A DNA stretch of 64,000 bases from an uncultured Hyphomicrobiales bacterium (GTDB taxonomy: Bacteria > Pseudomonadota > Alphaproteobacteria > Rhizobiales > Beijerinckiaceae), in the NCBI GenBank assembly GCA_903847605.1, contig CAINED010000042.1, positions 1-64,000 on the forward strand, given 5' to 3'. This document shows, one piece after another, positions 37,940-47,365 of the stretch; positions within the stretch are counted from its first letter, which is position 1; each line of letters opens with the position of its first letter. Position numbers and translations under genes: made by a program. A model generated the notes under the pieces. It ran no database searches. It had not been told where the DNA came from and saw nothing but the letters and a program-made list of their open reading frames with translations.

Positions 37940-38937
37940 GGGGGCGCGATCCTAAAGCCCGTGCGCTGCGCAAACGCCTTCCACTTCTCGACTTCGGAAA
38001 CGTAGAACGGCGCGAAGACCTTGCCCGGTTTCGACACGGGATCGGCATAGATGGTCTTGAACTTCGCCTGATGTGCCGGATCGGCGACGACTTTTTCGAT
38101 GGCGTCGCTGATGCGGTCGCGCAGCGCCAGATCGATTTTCGGAGGCGCAAAGGCGCCAAGCCAGCCGACGAGCGTCATCTCTTTCACGCCCAGTTCGGCC
38201 ATGGTCGGCACGTCAGGCAATTGCGGCAGGCGTTGCGGCGCCAGCGTTGCGAGAAAGCGCACGCGTGGATTGGTCAGGTGGCCGGCAATGCTCGCGACGC
38301 TCGGCATATAGAGATCGGTGACGCCCGCGATAAAATCATTCAGCACCGGCGCCGCACCCTGGTAGGGCACATGCACCATCTCGAGACCGAACTGGCTGGC
38401 GAGATAGGCCGAAGTTACATGCGGCGTGGACGCAATGCCTGAGGATCCATAGTTGAGTTTGCCAGGACTGGCTTTCGCATAGGCGACGAATTCCTGGAGG
38501 GTCTTGACTGGCAGCGCGGCCTTCACCGCCATGAGATATTGCGCTTCGACAACTTGCGCCACGGGCGTATAGCCGTTGCGATAGTCGAAATTGAAGGCAG
38601 GATCGACCGCGGGCGGGATGCCGATGCCTCCATCGTTATTCACCAGCAGGGTATAGCCATCGGGCTCTGATTTCACGAGTTCGCCGAGACCGATACGCCC
38701 GTTTCCGCCCGTCTTGTTGACGACAAGAAACGTCTGGCCCGTCTGTTGACGCAGGCCATCGGCGAGGAAGCGGGCAACCCCGTCGATATATCCACCTGCC
38801 GGATAGGGCACAATAACAGTCACGCGCTGTTTCGCCGGCCAAAGTTCCTGTGCCGGCGCTTCGCCTACAATGATGCAAGCAGCGCCCGCTGCCGCGCAGC
38901 TACGGGCGAAGACTTTCAAGAGTCTCGCGATATCCAT
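37933..38937 (-). CDS. Bug-family (TctC) solute-binding protein
   Basis: Signal peptide; LWPAKQRVTVIVPYPAGGYIDGVARFLADGL...VVNKTGGNGRIGLGELVKSEPDGYT. Confidence 0.88.
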   Translation of the reverse strand: MDIARLLKVFARSCAAAGAACIIVGEAPAQELWPAKQRVTVIVPYPAGGYIDGVARFLADGLRQQTGQTFLVVNKTGGNGRIGLGELVKSEPDGYTLLVNNDGGIGIPPAVDPAFNFDYRNGYTPVAQVVEAQYLMAVKAALPVKTLQEFVAYAKASPGKLNYGSSGIASTPHVTSAYLASQFGLEMVHVPYQGAAPVLNDFIAGVTDLYMPSVASIAGHLTNPRVRFLATLAPQRLPQLPDVPTMAELGVKEMTLVGWLGAFAPPKIDLALRDRISDAIEKVVADPAHQAKFKTIYADPVSKPGKVFAPFYVSEVEKWKAFAQRTGFRIAPPQ

Positions 38938-39121
38938 GGCGTTCTCTCCCGGCCGGTGCAGTTCTCTGCACTTTCCCTTCAAACTCTATCACCTGCGACT
39001 TTATTGGCAAATCGCCGCACTTGAGCCGCTTGCACGCGGTCGCGAAACGCTTAAAGTGTCGTCAAGCGGACCTGCGAGCCGCAGAACGCGAATGCGTAAG
39101 GTCATTCGCAGGAGGAAACTA

Positions 39122-40360
39122 ATGCGACGGCAATTTTTCTTCTTTTCGGAGATGGGCTACAATGTCTATCCCGAGGAAGAGGCGCAGAAGTACGGCTATA
39201 CTTCCCTGATGTTTCCCAACAGCATATTCGATCGCGAGAAGGCCCGCGACCTCTGGCAAATGTTCTTGCGCGAACACGAATTCGCTTCTGACGTGGGGTT
39301 CGACGGGTCCGTCTGCAACGAGCACCACAACAACGTGCTCTCGATGCAGGAGAGTGTGAACATCTCTGCGGCAGTGGTCAGCCAGCGCATAAAGGGCACG
39401 ATCGCGCTGATCGGAAATCCTCTCCCGATCCACGACAATCCCGTACGCGTGGCCGAAGAGATCGCCATGCTCGATCTGATCTCCAATGGCCGTATCATCT
39501 GCGGCTTCGTGCGCGGAACGGGTGTCGAGCAGCTTTCGACCAATGCCAACCCCGCCTATAACAGGGAACGCTTCGAGGAAGCCTATGCGCTGATCAAGAA
39601 GACGTGGACGACCCCGGGGCCGTTCCGCTGGGAAGGCAAGCACTATCACCTGCGCGTTGTGAATCCCTGGCAATTGCCGCTGCAGAATCCGCATCCGCCC
39701 ATCTGGGCCGGAGGCATCTTGTCGCCCGAGACGATCCGCTGGGCCGCGAAGGAGCGCATCGCCTATCTTGTTCTCGGCAGTGCGCTCGACGCAACGGCTT
39801 CCTGCCGCGAGATTTATCATGAAGTGGCGAAGGCCGACGGCTGGACGCCGGGCCCCGAACATCTCGGCTATCTCATCCATACCAGTGTGATGGATACGGA
39901 TGAGCAAGCCTATGACATGGGCAAGTATCATTATGGCGGCACGTCGGCCATCGGGCGTGATCGCGGCGGTGGCGGCGGCGCGCTGACGCAGGGCACCGGT
40001 TCCGGCGGCGCGACGGGAACCCCCCATCCCGAATGGGCTTCGCCGCCCGGCTATATGTCCAAACAGGCCAAGGCCGGCAGCATGGCGCGCGAGCGGCGGA
40101 TGTCCGAAGGCACATATGACGCTGCCGTGAAAGCAGGCCTTATCGTAACCGGAAGCCCCAAGACGGTGATCCAGAAATTCAAGCACATCATCGACCGCAC
40201 CGACCCGGGCTATCTCACGTTCTGGGCGCGCGAGGGTCGCAAGCCGCATGACGCCACGATGCGTGGCATCGAGCTCCTCGGCAAGGAGGTCATTCCTGCA
40301 TTGCGGGAACACAAATCGGCACTTGTCACAGGCAAGGAGGTAACGCCGTGGCCGCATTGA
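39122..40360 (+). CDS. LLM-class flavin-dependent oxidoreductase with Gly-rich insertion
   Basis: MRRQFFFFSEMGYN...EHHNNVLSMQESVNISAAVVSQRIKGTIALIGNPLPIHDNPVRVAEEIAMLDLISNGRIICGFVRG; SD AGGAGG. Confidence 0.88.
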   Translation: MRRQFFFFSEMGYNVYPEEEAQKYGYTSLMFPNSIFDREKARDLWQMFLREHEFASDVGFDGSVCNEHHNNVLSMQESVNISAAVVSQRIKGTIALIGNPLPIHDNPVRVAEEIAMLDLISNGRIICGFVRGTGVEQLSTNANPAYNRERFEEAYALIKKTWTTPGPFRWEGKHYHLRVVNPWQLPLQNPHPPIWAGGILSPETIRWAAKERIAYLVLGSALDATASCREIYHEVAKADGWTPGPEHLGYLIHTSVMDTDEQAYDMGKYHYGGTSAIGRDRGGGGGALTQGTGSGGATGTPHPEWASPPGYMSKQAKAGSMARERRMSEGTYDAAVKAGLIVTGSPKTVIQKFKHIIDRTDPGYLTFWAREGRKPHDATMRGIELLGKEVIPALREHKSALVTGKEVTPWPH

Positions 40361-41145
40361 TCGATACCCATAAAGAAGAGATCGTGCAGGCTGCAGGCAT
40401 TTCGACACAGGTCCGGCGTGGCGGAAAGGGCGCGCCGCTCCTCGTCATACACGGCGAACTGGGATTGCCGGGCTGGCTGAAATCTTTCGACATCATCGCG
40501 CAAGATCGCGAAGTGATCGCGCCCTCATTGCCGGGTTATGGCGCCAGCGAACGGCCAGACTGGATCATGAGCGTGCATGATCTCGCCGCATGGGTCTCCT
40601 GGTTCGTTCGCGACAACAAGATTGCAACGCCGGTCGATGTTGTCGGCTTCTCGATGGGCGGCTGGATCGCTGCCGAACTCGCGACGCTCAATCCGGCCAT
40701 CTTTAACAGGCTCGTGCTCGTGGGACCGATGGGCGTGAAGCCGCGCGAAGGCGAAATCTTCGATTATTTCCTCGAAGGCGGCATGACCGGCATCCGCCGG
40801 AATTTTCTAGCGCCAGACTCGTGTGAGGAATTCAAGCGCTTCTGGGGCCGCGACCTCACGCAGGACGAAACGGACGCCGTCGAGTGGCACCGCGAGACCA
40901 CATGCCGTATCGTGTGGAAGCCCTACATGCATTCCCTGACCCTGCCGCATTTCCTGCTGTCGATTGCAGTACCGACACTGATCGTGCAGGGCGAGAAGGA
41001 TGCGGTGACACCATTGGATTGCGGGCGAATGTTTCGGGACGTTATCCCGGGCGCGAAGCTCGAAACGATCGATGATTGCGGACACATGCCCGAGATGGAA
41101 ACGCCTGCCCGATTTGCAGAGATCGTCCGCAAATTTCTCGGCTGA
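40348..41145 (+). CDS. alpha/beta hydrolase
   Basis: GTG start overlapping previous gene; GFSMGGWIAAEL nucleophile; DDCGHMPEMETP His. Confidence 0.88.
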   Translation: MAALIDTHKEEIVQAAGISTQVRRGGKGAPLLVIHGELGLPGWLKSFDIIAQDREVIAPSLPGYGASERPDWIMSVHDLAAWVSWFVRDNKIATPVDVVGFSMGGWIAAELATLNPAIFNRLVLVGPMGVKPREGEIFDYFLEGGMTGIRRNFLAPDSCEEFKRFWGRDLTQDETDAVEWHRETTCRIVWKPYMHSLTLPHFLLSIAVPTLIVQGEKDAVTPLDCGRMFRDVIPGAKLETIDDCGHMPEMETPARFAEIVRKFLG

Positions 41146-41217
41146 CGAGAGGGCCAGTATCTTTACTTCGCGGATTCCCCGGTTAAGCTGCGCCCGCGTT
41201 CAATCTGGGAGGGCGGA

Positions 41218-41607
41218 ATGCAGAACTCGCCTGCAGTCAATCTTGTGCTTCTTTTCGCGCGCATCTGCGTCGCGATTCTCTTTCTTGTTGCCGCCTACAA
41301 CAAGATCAAGGGCTATAACTTCTTCCTCGGCTATTTCGGAAAACTCGGCATTCCCATGCCGGCGATTTCGACGCCCATCATCATCGCGATCGAACTTCTG
41401 GGCGGTCTTGCGATGCTGGTAGGCTTCAAGGTGCGGGTCTTCGGGCCGATCCTCGCACTGTTCTCGATTGTCGCGGGCCTTTACGCGCACACCAATTTCG
41501 CCGACGTGAACCACCTCAATCACTTCCTGAAGAACATCGGTCTCTTCGGAACGATTGCCCTGTTCTACGCGACCGGCGCTGGCGCCTATTCCGTCGACAA
41601 GGACTGA
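41218..41607 (+). CDS. DoxX-family membrane protein
   Basis: LFARICVAILFLVAAYNKIKGY...ELLGGLAMLVGFKVRVFGPILALFSIVAGLYAH. Confidence 0.85.
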   Translation: MQNSPAVNLVLLFARICVAILFLVAAYNKIKGYNFFLGYFGKLGIPMPAISTPIIIAIELLGGLAMLVGFKVRVFGPILALFSIVAGLYAHTNFADVNHLNHFLKNIGLFGTIALFYATGAGAYSVDKD

Positions 41608-41631
41608 CACCGAAACGGACCGCATACAACG

Positions 41632-41659
41632 AGCCCGGCCTGCGAAATAAGGCCGGGCT
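41632..41659. terminator. bidirectional terminator between DoxX and fumarylacetoacetase genes
   Basis: AGCCCGGCCT-GCGAAATA-AGGCCGGGCT-TTTG. Confidence 0.8.
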
Positions 41660-41665
41660 TTTGCC

Positions 41666-42934
41666 TTAGGTCGCCGGCAGAATTTCGCCAGAGGCCTCGC
41701 CGAAGCCGATGCGATAGTCCTTTCCGCGCGCCACGCCACGCATCGTCAGCATATCGCCGTCTTCGAGGAACGTGCGCGTCACGCCGCCTTCGAGCGTCAT
41801 CGGCTCCTTGCCGCCCCAGGCAAGTTCGAGCATCGAGCCGTACATGCCCTTTTCCGGGCCGCTGATCGTACCCGACCCCAGCACATCGCCGACCGACATT
41901 GCACAACCCGACGACGTGTGATGCGCAAGCTGCTGCGCGCTCGACCAGTACATATATTTGAAGTTGGTGCGGCTGATGGTGCTCGCGCTGTTTGAGCCGC
42001 CCGGTCGCAGGTCCACTTCGAGATCGATGTCGTAATTCATCCGCGCAGGTTGCTGCAGATAGGGCAGGGGCTGTGGCTCCTGCTTCGGCCCATCGACGCG
42101 GAAGGGCTCGAGCGCTTCGGCAGGCACGATCCACTGGCCAAGCGTCGTCGCAAAAGCCTTCGCCTGAAACGGCCCAAGCGGCACGTATTCCCATGCCTGA
42201 ATATCGCGGGCGCTCCAGTCGTTCAGCAGCGCGAAGCCGAAGATCGATGCCTGTGCTTCTGCCACGGAAATCATGTGACCCATCTTCGATGGCGCACCCA
42301 CGATGGCCGCCATTTCCAGTTCGAAATCGAGACGTCGTGAAGGTCCGAAAATTGGCGGCGCGTCCGGGGGCTTGATTTGTCCCTTCGGCCGGTGAACCGG
42401 CGTGCCGCTGGCCACGATCGTTGAGGCGCGGCTGTTATAGGCTATGGGAATATGCAGCCAGTTCGGCTGCAGGGCGTTTTCAGGCCCGCGGATCATGATG
42501 CCCGCATTCGTTGCATGTTCGCGCGAGGAATAGAAATCCGTGAAGCCGGCAACGCGGATCGGAAGGTGCAGTGTTGCTTGCGCGCGCGGCGTAATCGCCC
42601 GCTGGCGCAATACGGCATCGTCGCGCAGTTTCGCGTTGTCGTGGCGGAGCAATTCACTGACCGCGAGCCGCATGCCCGACCATGCCGCAGGGCCGAGCGC
42701 CATGAAATCGTTGAGCGTCGGCTGGTAGAAAATTCCCGGAGGCGCGATCTTCGGCAGAAGCCCCGCGCCATCGAGCGCGGCGAGATCGAGAACGAAATCG
42801 CCAATGGCCACGCCAATACGCGTCTTCGAATCATTCACCGTGGAGAATGCGCCATAGGGCAGGTTCTGGATCGGGAAGTCCGAACCCTGTGCGCTGTCGA
42901 CGAAGGATTTCAGTCTGGGATCGTTGGCTGACAT
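41666..42934 (-). CDS. fahA: fumarylacetoacetase
   Basis: DFPIQNLPYGAFS...VGVAIGDFVLDL-like N-domain; FTDFYSSREHATNAGIMIRG; LNDWSARDIQAWEYVPLGPFQAKAFATTLGQWIV. Confidence 0.93.
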   Translation of the reverse strand: MSANDPRLKSFVDSAQGSDFPIQNLPYGAFSTVNDSKTRIGVAIGDFVLDLAALDGAGLLPKIAPPGIFYQPTLNDFMALGPAAWSGMRLAVSELLRHDNAKLRDDAVLRQRAITPRAQATLHLPIRVAGFTDFYSSREHATNAGIMIRGPENALQPNWLHIPIAYNSRASTIVASGTPVHRPKGQIKPPDAPPIFGPSRRLDFELEMAAIVGAPSKMGHMISVAEAQASIFGFALLNDWSARDIQAWEYVPLGPFQAKAFATTLGQWIVPAEALEPFRVDGPKQEPQPLPYLQQPARMNYDIDLEVDLRPGGSNSASTISRTNFKYMYWSSAQQLAHHTSSGCAMSVGDVLGSGTISGPEKGMYGSMLELAWGGKEPMTLEGGVTRTFLEDGDMLTMRGVARGKDYRIGFGEASGEILPAT

Positions 42935-43080
42935 TTCTTCTGCCCGATGATTGGGATGACGGATCGGCACTAAAGCCTTCGAAACTGATTATCATGCCAA
43001 CCCGCGGCGGCAAATCTTGACGCGAAAGCACTCAGGCTGGAAAGTGCGCCGGAACGATAATCGCCGCAGGCGGGGGGAAA

Positions 43081-44031
43081 ATGACCGCAGTTCCACAGAT
43101 CGACGAGGATGCCGCCCGCATTCTCGAAAACATGAAAAAGGCCAATCTGCCACCGTTTGAGGCGCTGTCGCCTGCTGAAGGACGCGCTCGCATGCGCGCA
43201 ATGCGCGAGGCGATGAAGCAGGAGGTGCCCGAGATGGCGGAGGTGAAAAGCATCTCTGCCGATGGTCCGCACGGGGCGATCCCCGCCCGTCTTTATCGCA
43301 GCAAGGGCGCGGGCGCGGGTCCTGCGCCCGTGCTGGTCTTCTTCCACGGTGGCGGCTGGGTCGTCGGCGATCTCGAAACGCATGACAATCAGGCGCGCTT
43401 CTTTGCCGATGCCATGAGCGGCGTCGTCGTTTCAGTCGATTATCGCCTCGCGCCCGAGCACAAATTTCCGGCGGCAGCCGATGACAGTTTTGCTGCAACG
43501 CAATGGATCGCGAAGAATGCTGCTTCGCTGAACATCGACGCATCGCGCCTTGCTGTTGCCGGTGATAGCGCGGGCGGCAATCTCGCCGCGGTCGTTGCAC
43601 TGATGGCAGCGGAAAAAGGCTCGCCGAAAATCAGCGCACAGGTGCTCATCTATCCAACTGTCGACCTACGCATGAACTATGACTCCTACAAGCGCGTCGG
43701 GAGCGGTTACACGCTGACGACGGGGTCGATGGAATGGTTCCGCGATCATTACCTGAATTCGAAGTCCGAAGTGGAAGACTGGCGCGCCTCGCCACTGCTT
43801 GCAAAAAATCACGCTGCCGCCCCGCCTGCCTATGTCGTCACGGCCGGCCTCGATCCGCTTTGCGATGAAGGCGAGACCTATGCAAATGCGTTGAGGAAGG
43901 CAGGCGTGGAAACGCAGTTCCGTTGTTGCTCGGGCCAGATGCATGGCTTCATCGGTGCGAAAGGAATTATCCGTCAAGCTGGCGAAGTCATCGACGAAAT
44001 CGGCGCGTTTCTGAAAGCGAAACTGGCTTGA
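43081..44031 (+). CDS. alpha/beta hydrolase, hormone-sensitive lipase (HSL) family
   Basis: FFHGGGWVVGDLETHD, VSVDYRLAPEHKFPAA, GDSAGGNLAA. Confidence 0.92.
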   Translation: MTAVPQIDEDAARILENMKKANLPPFEALSPAEGRARMRAMREAMKQEVPEMAEVKSISADGPHGAIPARLYRSKGAGAGPAPVLVFFHGGGWVVGDLETHDNQARFFADAMSGVVVSVDYRLAPEHKFPAAADDSFAATQWIAKNAASLNIDASRLAVAGDSAGGNLAAVVALMAAEKGSPKISAQVLIYPTVDLRMNYDSYKRVGSGYTLTTGSMEWFRDHYLNSKSEVEDWRASPLLAKNHAAAPPAYVVTAGLDPLCDEGETYANALRKAGVETQFRCCSGQMHGFIGAKGIIRQAGEVIDEIGAFLKAKLA

Positions 44032-44034
44032 TCA

Positions 44035-44065
44035 CGGAGCCGGGCGCATGGGCGGCCCGGCTCCG
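44035..44065. terminator. terminator between HSL hydrolase and HCHL-like gene (convergent)
   Basis: CGGAGCCGGGC-gcatgggcg-GCCCGGCTCCG-AATTTTCTT. Confidence 0.75.
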
Positions 44066-44084
44066 AATTTTCTTAAGTCCATTC

Positions 44085-44939
44085 TCAGCGCGAACGGTCG
44101 TAAGCGCCGAGCCCGGGCCTGTAGCTCTTCTCGTCGAGGAATTGAGACATGCCCTTTTGCGCGCCGCTTTCGGGATCGGTAAACTTGTTCTGGTCCGACT
44201 TGGCGGAGAGATATTCCGCCGCCATGTCCCAGCTCATGTCGCGCACGTAGTGATAGGCGACCTTGCACGAGCGCAGCACGTGCGGGTTCTTCTTCATCAA
44301 ATTGTCGGCGATGGCCTTTACCTTCGCCATCAACTGGTCCTGTGGGACGGAGAAGGTGACGAGGCCGTATTGCTCGGCTTCCTTTCCGTTAAACGTATCG
44401 CCGGAAATTATGTAATACATCGCCTTGCGCGGTGTCATCGTATAGGTCGCGGACTTGGTAACGATGCCGGCGGGTATGATGCCCCAGTTGATCTCTGACA
44501 TGCCGAAGCTCGCTTCATCCGACGCTACCGCAATGTCGCAACCGACGAGCACCTGGAAGGCGCCGCCGAAGCACCAGCCGTTCACCATCGCGATGGTCGG
44601 CTTGTTGTAATAAAGCAGCTTGCGCCACTGCCAGCGCGCATTGTTGGTATGCAGACGCTCGCGGTCGACGGGATGCCATTTCGCCGGCTCGCGGAAATAT
44701 TCCTTGAGATCCTGCCCCGCCGAAAAGCTGTCGCCAGAGCCGGTGATGACGATCACCCTGGCGCGGTCGTCCTTTTCCAGCGCGTCGAGAATCGCGTTGG
44801 CGTCGTTGACGATACCCGGGCTGATGCAGTTGCGCTTTTCCGGCCGGTTCAGCGAGACGAAGGCAATGCCGTCGCGGATTTCGCAGACGACGTCCTTGCC
44901 GCCGGGCAGAGCGGGATCGTGTTTGAATTGCTGGCTCAT
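44085..44939 (-). CDS. enoyl-CoA hydratase/isomerase family, p-hydroxycinnamoyl-CoA hydratase/lyase (HCHL)-like
   Basis: FVSLNRPEKRNCISPG, SAGQDLKEYFRE, YNKPTIAMVNGWCFGGAFQVLVGCDIAVASDEASFGMSEINWGIIPAG, QKGMSQFLDEKSYRPGL; resembles HCHL from recall. Confidence 0.82.
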   Translation of the reverse strand: MSQQFKHDPALPGGKDVVCEIRDGIAFVSLNRPEKRNCISPGIVNDANAILDALEKDDRARVIVITGSGDSFSAGQDLKEYFREPAKWHPVDRERLHTNNARWQWRKLLYYNKPTIAMVNGWCFGGAFQVLVGCDIAVASDEASFGMSEINWGIIPAGIVTKSATYTMTPRKAMYYIISGDTFNGKEAEQYGLVTFSVPQDQLMAKVKAIADNLMKKNPHVLRSCKVAYHYVRDMSWDMAAEYLSAKSDQNKFTDPESGAQKGMSQFLDEKSYRPGLGAYDRSR

Positions 44940-44961
44940 GTGCGCTTCCTCTTGCCGTTTC

Positions 44962-46470
44962 TTACTTCAACAGATGACCGAATTTCTGGCGCGCCAGGCG
45001 GCGTATCTCTGGCGACGGCTGATTCACTTTCGGATATTGATCCTTCCACCAGAACGGCTTGCAGGCATCGATGATGGCGCGGCTGTTGGTGAAGTCGCCC
45101 TTCGCTTTGCGCTCCGGTTCGATGCGCGGATCCAGCGGCGTCGACCATGCATTGGTGATGATGTCGATGGATGTCGCCGGATCGGAGCGCGTCAGCACCG
45201 CCCAGATGACTTCTTCGAGATTGGACACATCGATATCTTCATCGACGACGATGACATAACGGCCGGCGTAAGCGCCTGCATGGCACATGGCGGCGACGTG
45301 ACCGGCCTGTTTCGCATGGCCGCCGTAGCGCTGCTTGATCGCGACGACCAGCAGCAGGCGCGAAACGCCGACTTCATGTGCCCATGCGGCCGTCACATCG
45401 GGCACACCGGCCTTCGTGATGTTCTCGCGCACGATGGCAGAACGCGTCAACGCACGATAGCGGCCGATCTCGTCGGGCGGGCGCTGCGGCGCGCAGCCCA
45501 GAAGGATCGGGTTGTTGCGGTGATAGATCGCCTTGATGTCCATGACGGGTTCATCACGGACATCCGAGCCATAGTAGCCGAACCACTCACCGAACGGACC
45601 TTCTGGCTTAACATTGCCGGGCTGCACAAAGCCTTCGATCACGATTTCTGCATTGGCCGGTACCGGCAGGCCGGTGATCGGCGCATGCACGAGATCGACG
45701 GGCTCGCCACGAATGCCGCCTATAACTTCATATTCGGAAATGCCGTGCGGGATTTCGCTCGACGACATGAGAAACGACATCGGATCGCAGCCGACGACGA
45801 TGGCGACCGGCATGGGTTCGCCGCGCTTCTCGTATTTGTCGCGCATGACGCGCCCATGCTTGCCGGGCGAGATGTAGAAACCGACAGATTTCTCGTCATG
45901 GATCATCACGCGATAGGTGCCGCAATTGATCCAGCCGTCGTCGGGATCGCGCGTGACGTTGAAACTGCCGGTGCCGATATAGCGTCCGCCGTCTTCCGGA
46001 TGCCACATGGGCGTCGGGAATTTGGTGATGTCGACATCCTCGCCCTTGATGACATTCTCGAAGATCGGGCCATCGTTCACGTAGCGCGGCTGGATGCGCT
46101 TCAGGTCGCTCATGTAATGAATGCGAAAGGCTTCGCTGAGCTGCAATTTGTCGAGATGATCGGGGAAACCGAGCGTCATCTTCTGCCTGACGCCGCCGAA
46201 GAAATTCACCAGCACCTTGCTACCGGGAATCGTGCCGGGGATATCCTCGAAAATCACGCAGGGTGCGGTTTCCTCGTGCAGGATGACTTCTGACGCCATG
46301 CCTATGTCTTCCTGCCAGGAAAGACCCTGCACGCGTCGCACCTCGCCGAGCTTGTCGGCCTCGCCGATCCATTCCCTGAGATCGCGGTATTTGAGATCCG
46401 GCGTCAGCGCGGCGATATCGACATCTGCCGGCCCATTTTTATTGCCCTCTGCAGCCATCATTTCCTCCAA
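44962..46470 (-). CDS. UbiD-family (prFMN-dependent) decarboxylase
   Basis: FPTPMWHPEDGGRYIGTGSFNVTRDPDDGWINCGTYRVMIHDEKSVG; GPFGEWFGYYG; VVDEDIDVSNLEEVIWAVLTRSDP. Confidence 0.93.
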   Translation of the reverse strand: MEEMMAAEGNKNGPADVDIAALTPDLKYRDLREWIGEADKLGEVRRVQGLSWQEDIGMASEVILHEETAPCVIFEDIPGTIPGSKVLVNFFGGVRQKMTLGFPDHLDKLQLSEAFRIHYMSDLKRIQPRYVNDGPIFENVIKGEDVDITKFPTPMWHPEDGGRYIGTGSFNVTRDPDDGWINCGTYRVMIHDEKSVGFYISPGKHGRVMRDKYEKRGEPMPVAIVVGCDPMSFLMSSSEIPHGISEYEVIGGIRGEPVDLVHAPITGLPVPANAEIVIEGFVQPGNVKPEGPFGEWFGYYGSDVRDEPVMDIKAIYHRNNPILLGCAPQRPPDEIGRYRALTRSAIVRENITKAGVPDVTAAWAHEVGVSRLLLVVAIKQRYGGHAKQAGHVAAMCHAGAYAGRYVIVVDEDIDVSNLEEVIWAVLTRSDPATSIDIITNAWSTPLDPRIEPERKAKGDFTNSRAIIDACKPFWWKDQYPKVNQPSPEIRRLARQKFGHLLK

Positions 46471-46474
46471 TGAA

Positions 46475-47365
46475 TTATTTTAGCAGGCCGAGGCTGCGAT
46501 AGGCAGACAGCGCGCCTTCGTGAAGTTTCACGCCGCCGAATTCCAGCGCCGACGCGCCTTCCGTCTTGAGTGGTTCGAACAGTTTTTCCATGCCACGATA
46601 GAGCGGGTTGAGGCTCACGAGTTCGGCTGTGTCCTCGGCCATCGTACGCGCAACGGTTTCGACGGCGCGCGCCTCCTGTCGCGCATGGGTCACAACGACG
46701 TTGACGACAGCGGCCTGCGAAACATCTTCATTGAGCGCGCGCAACTGCCCTTTCTCCATCGTGACAGGCCGATACCAGGGGACGGCAGCCAGCACCTTTT
46801 CGAGGTCGCCTGGCGCATAGGGAAGGACGCGCAGATCGCAGCGCTGGTCGAGCGACGTCATCTCCGGATTGGGAATCGGGCATTGCAGTTGCGCATCGAC
46901 ATCGCCTGCATCAAGCGAACGGCCGCCCTCCGCAAAGTGCTGGTAAATTGGGACGATATCGTTAAAGGTCATGCCCAGCGCCCCGAATATCGTATGTGCA
47001 TGTTGCGTCATGCCGCTGGTCTTCGCGCCGGTGCAAACGCGCTTGCCGCGCAGGTCGGCGACCGTCTTGATGGGCGAATCCGCGCGTACTATGAAGAATA
47101 GCGGCCCGGCATTCGCCGGCGCGACCATCCGCAGGTCGATCGGCCTGGAGAAGGGCGCTTGTCCGAGACGGGCGCGTCCGATCCAGTTCGAGGCCATGAA
47201 GCCGAAATCGAGGTCCCCGTCTTCCAGCCGCTGCGCATTCTCCGTGCTGGCGGCCATTGCGGTGAGAATTTCGACCGGTCCGGCACCGCGCTTTTCGAGG
47301 ATGGCTTTCAGGGCTAGGCCCTGATGAAGAAATGTGCTGTTCGGCTCGGCCGTTCCGATGCGCAT
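46475..47365 (-). CDS. TAXI-type TRAP solute-binding protein homologue lacking a signal peptide
   Basis: MRIGTAEPNSTFLHQGLALKAILEKRG...GDLDFGFMASNWIGRA...LRGKRVCTGAKTSGMTQHAHTIFGALG; in-frame TAG at 47377-47375 directly upstream of ATG. Confidence 0.78.
   Translation of the reverse strand: MRIGTAEPNSTFLHQGLALKAILEKRGAGPVEILTAMAASTENAQRLEDGDLDFGFMASNWIGRARLGQAPFSRPIDLRMVAPANAGPLFFIVRADSPIKTVADLRGKRVCTGAKTSGMTQHAHTIFGALGMTFNDIVPIYQHFAEGGRSLDAGDVDAQLQCPIPNPEMTSLDQRCDLRVLPYAPGDLEKVLAAVPWYRPVTMEKGQLRALNEDVSQAAVVNVVVTHARQEARAVETVARTMAEDTAELVSLNPLYRGMEKLFEPLKTEGASALEFGGVKLHEGALSAYRSLGLLK

Noticed and set aside
44620-46293. 557-aa plus-strand ORF
   Set aside because: Antisense to UbiD/HCHL genes; no recognisable motifs.
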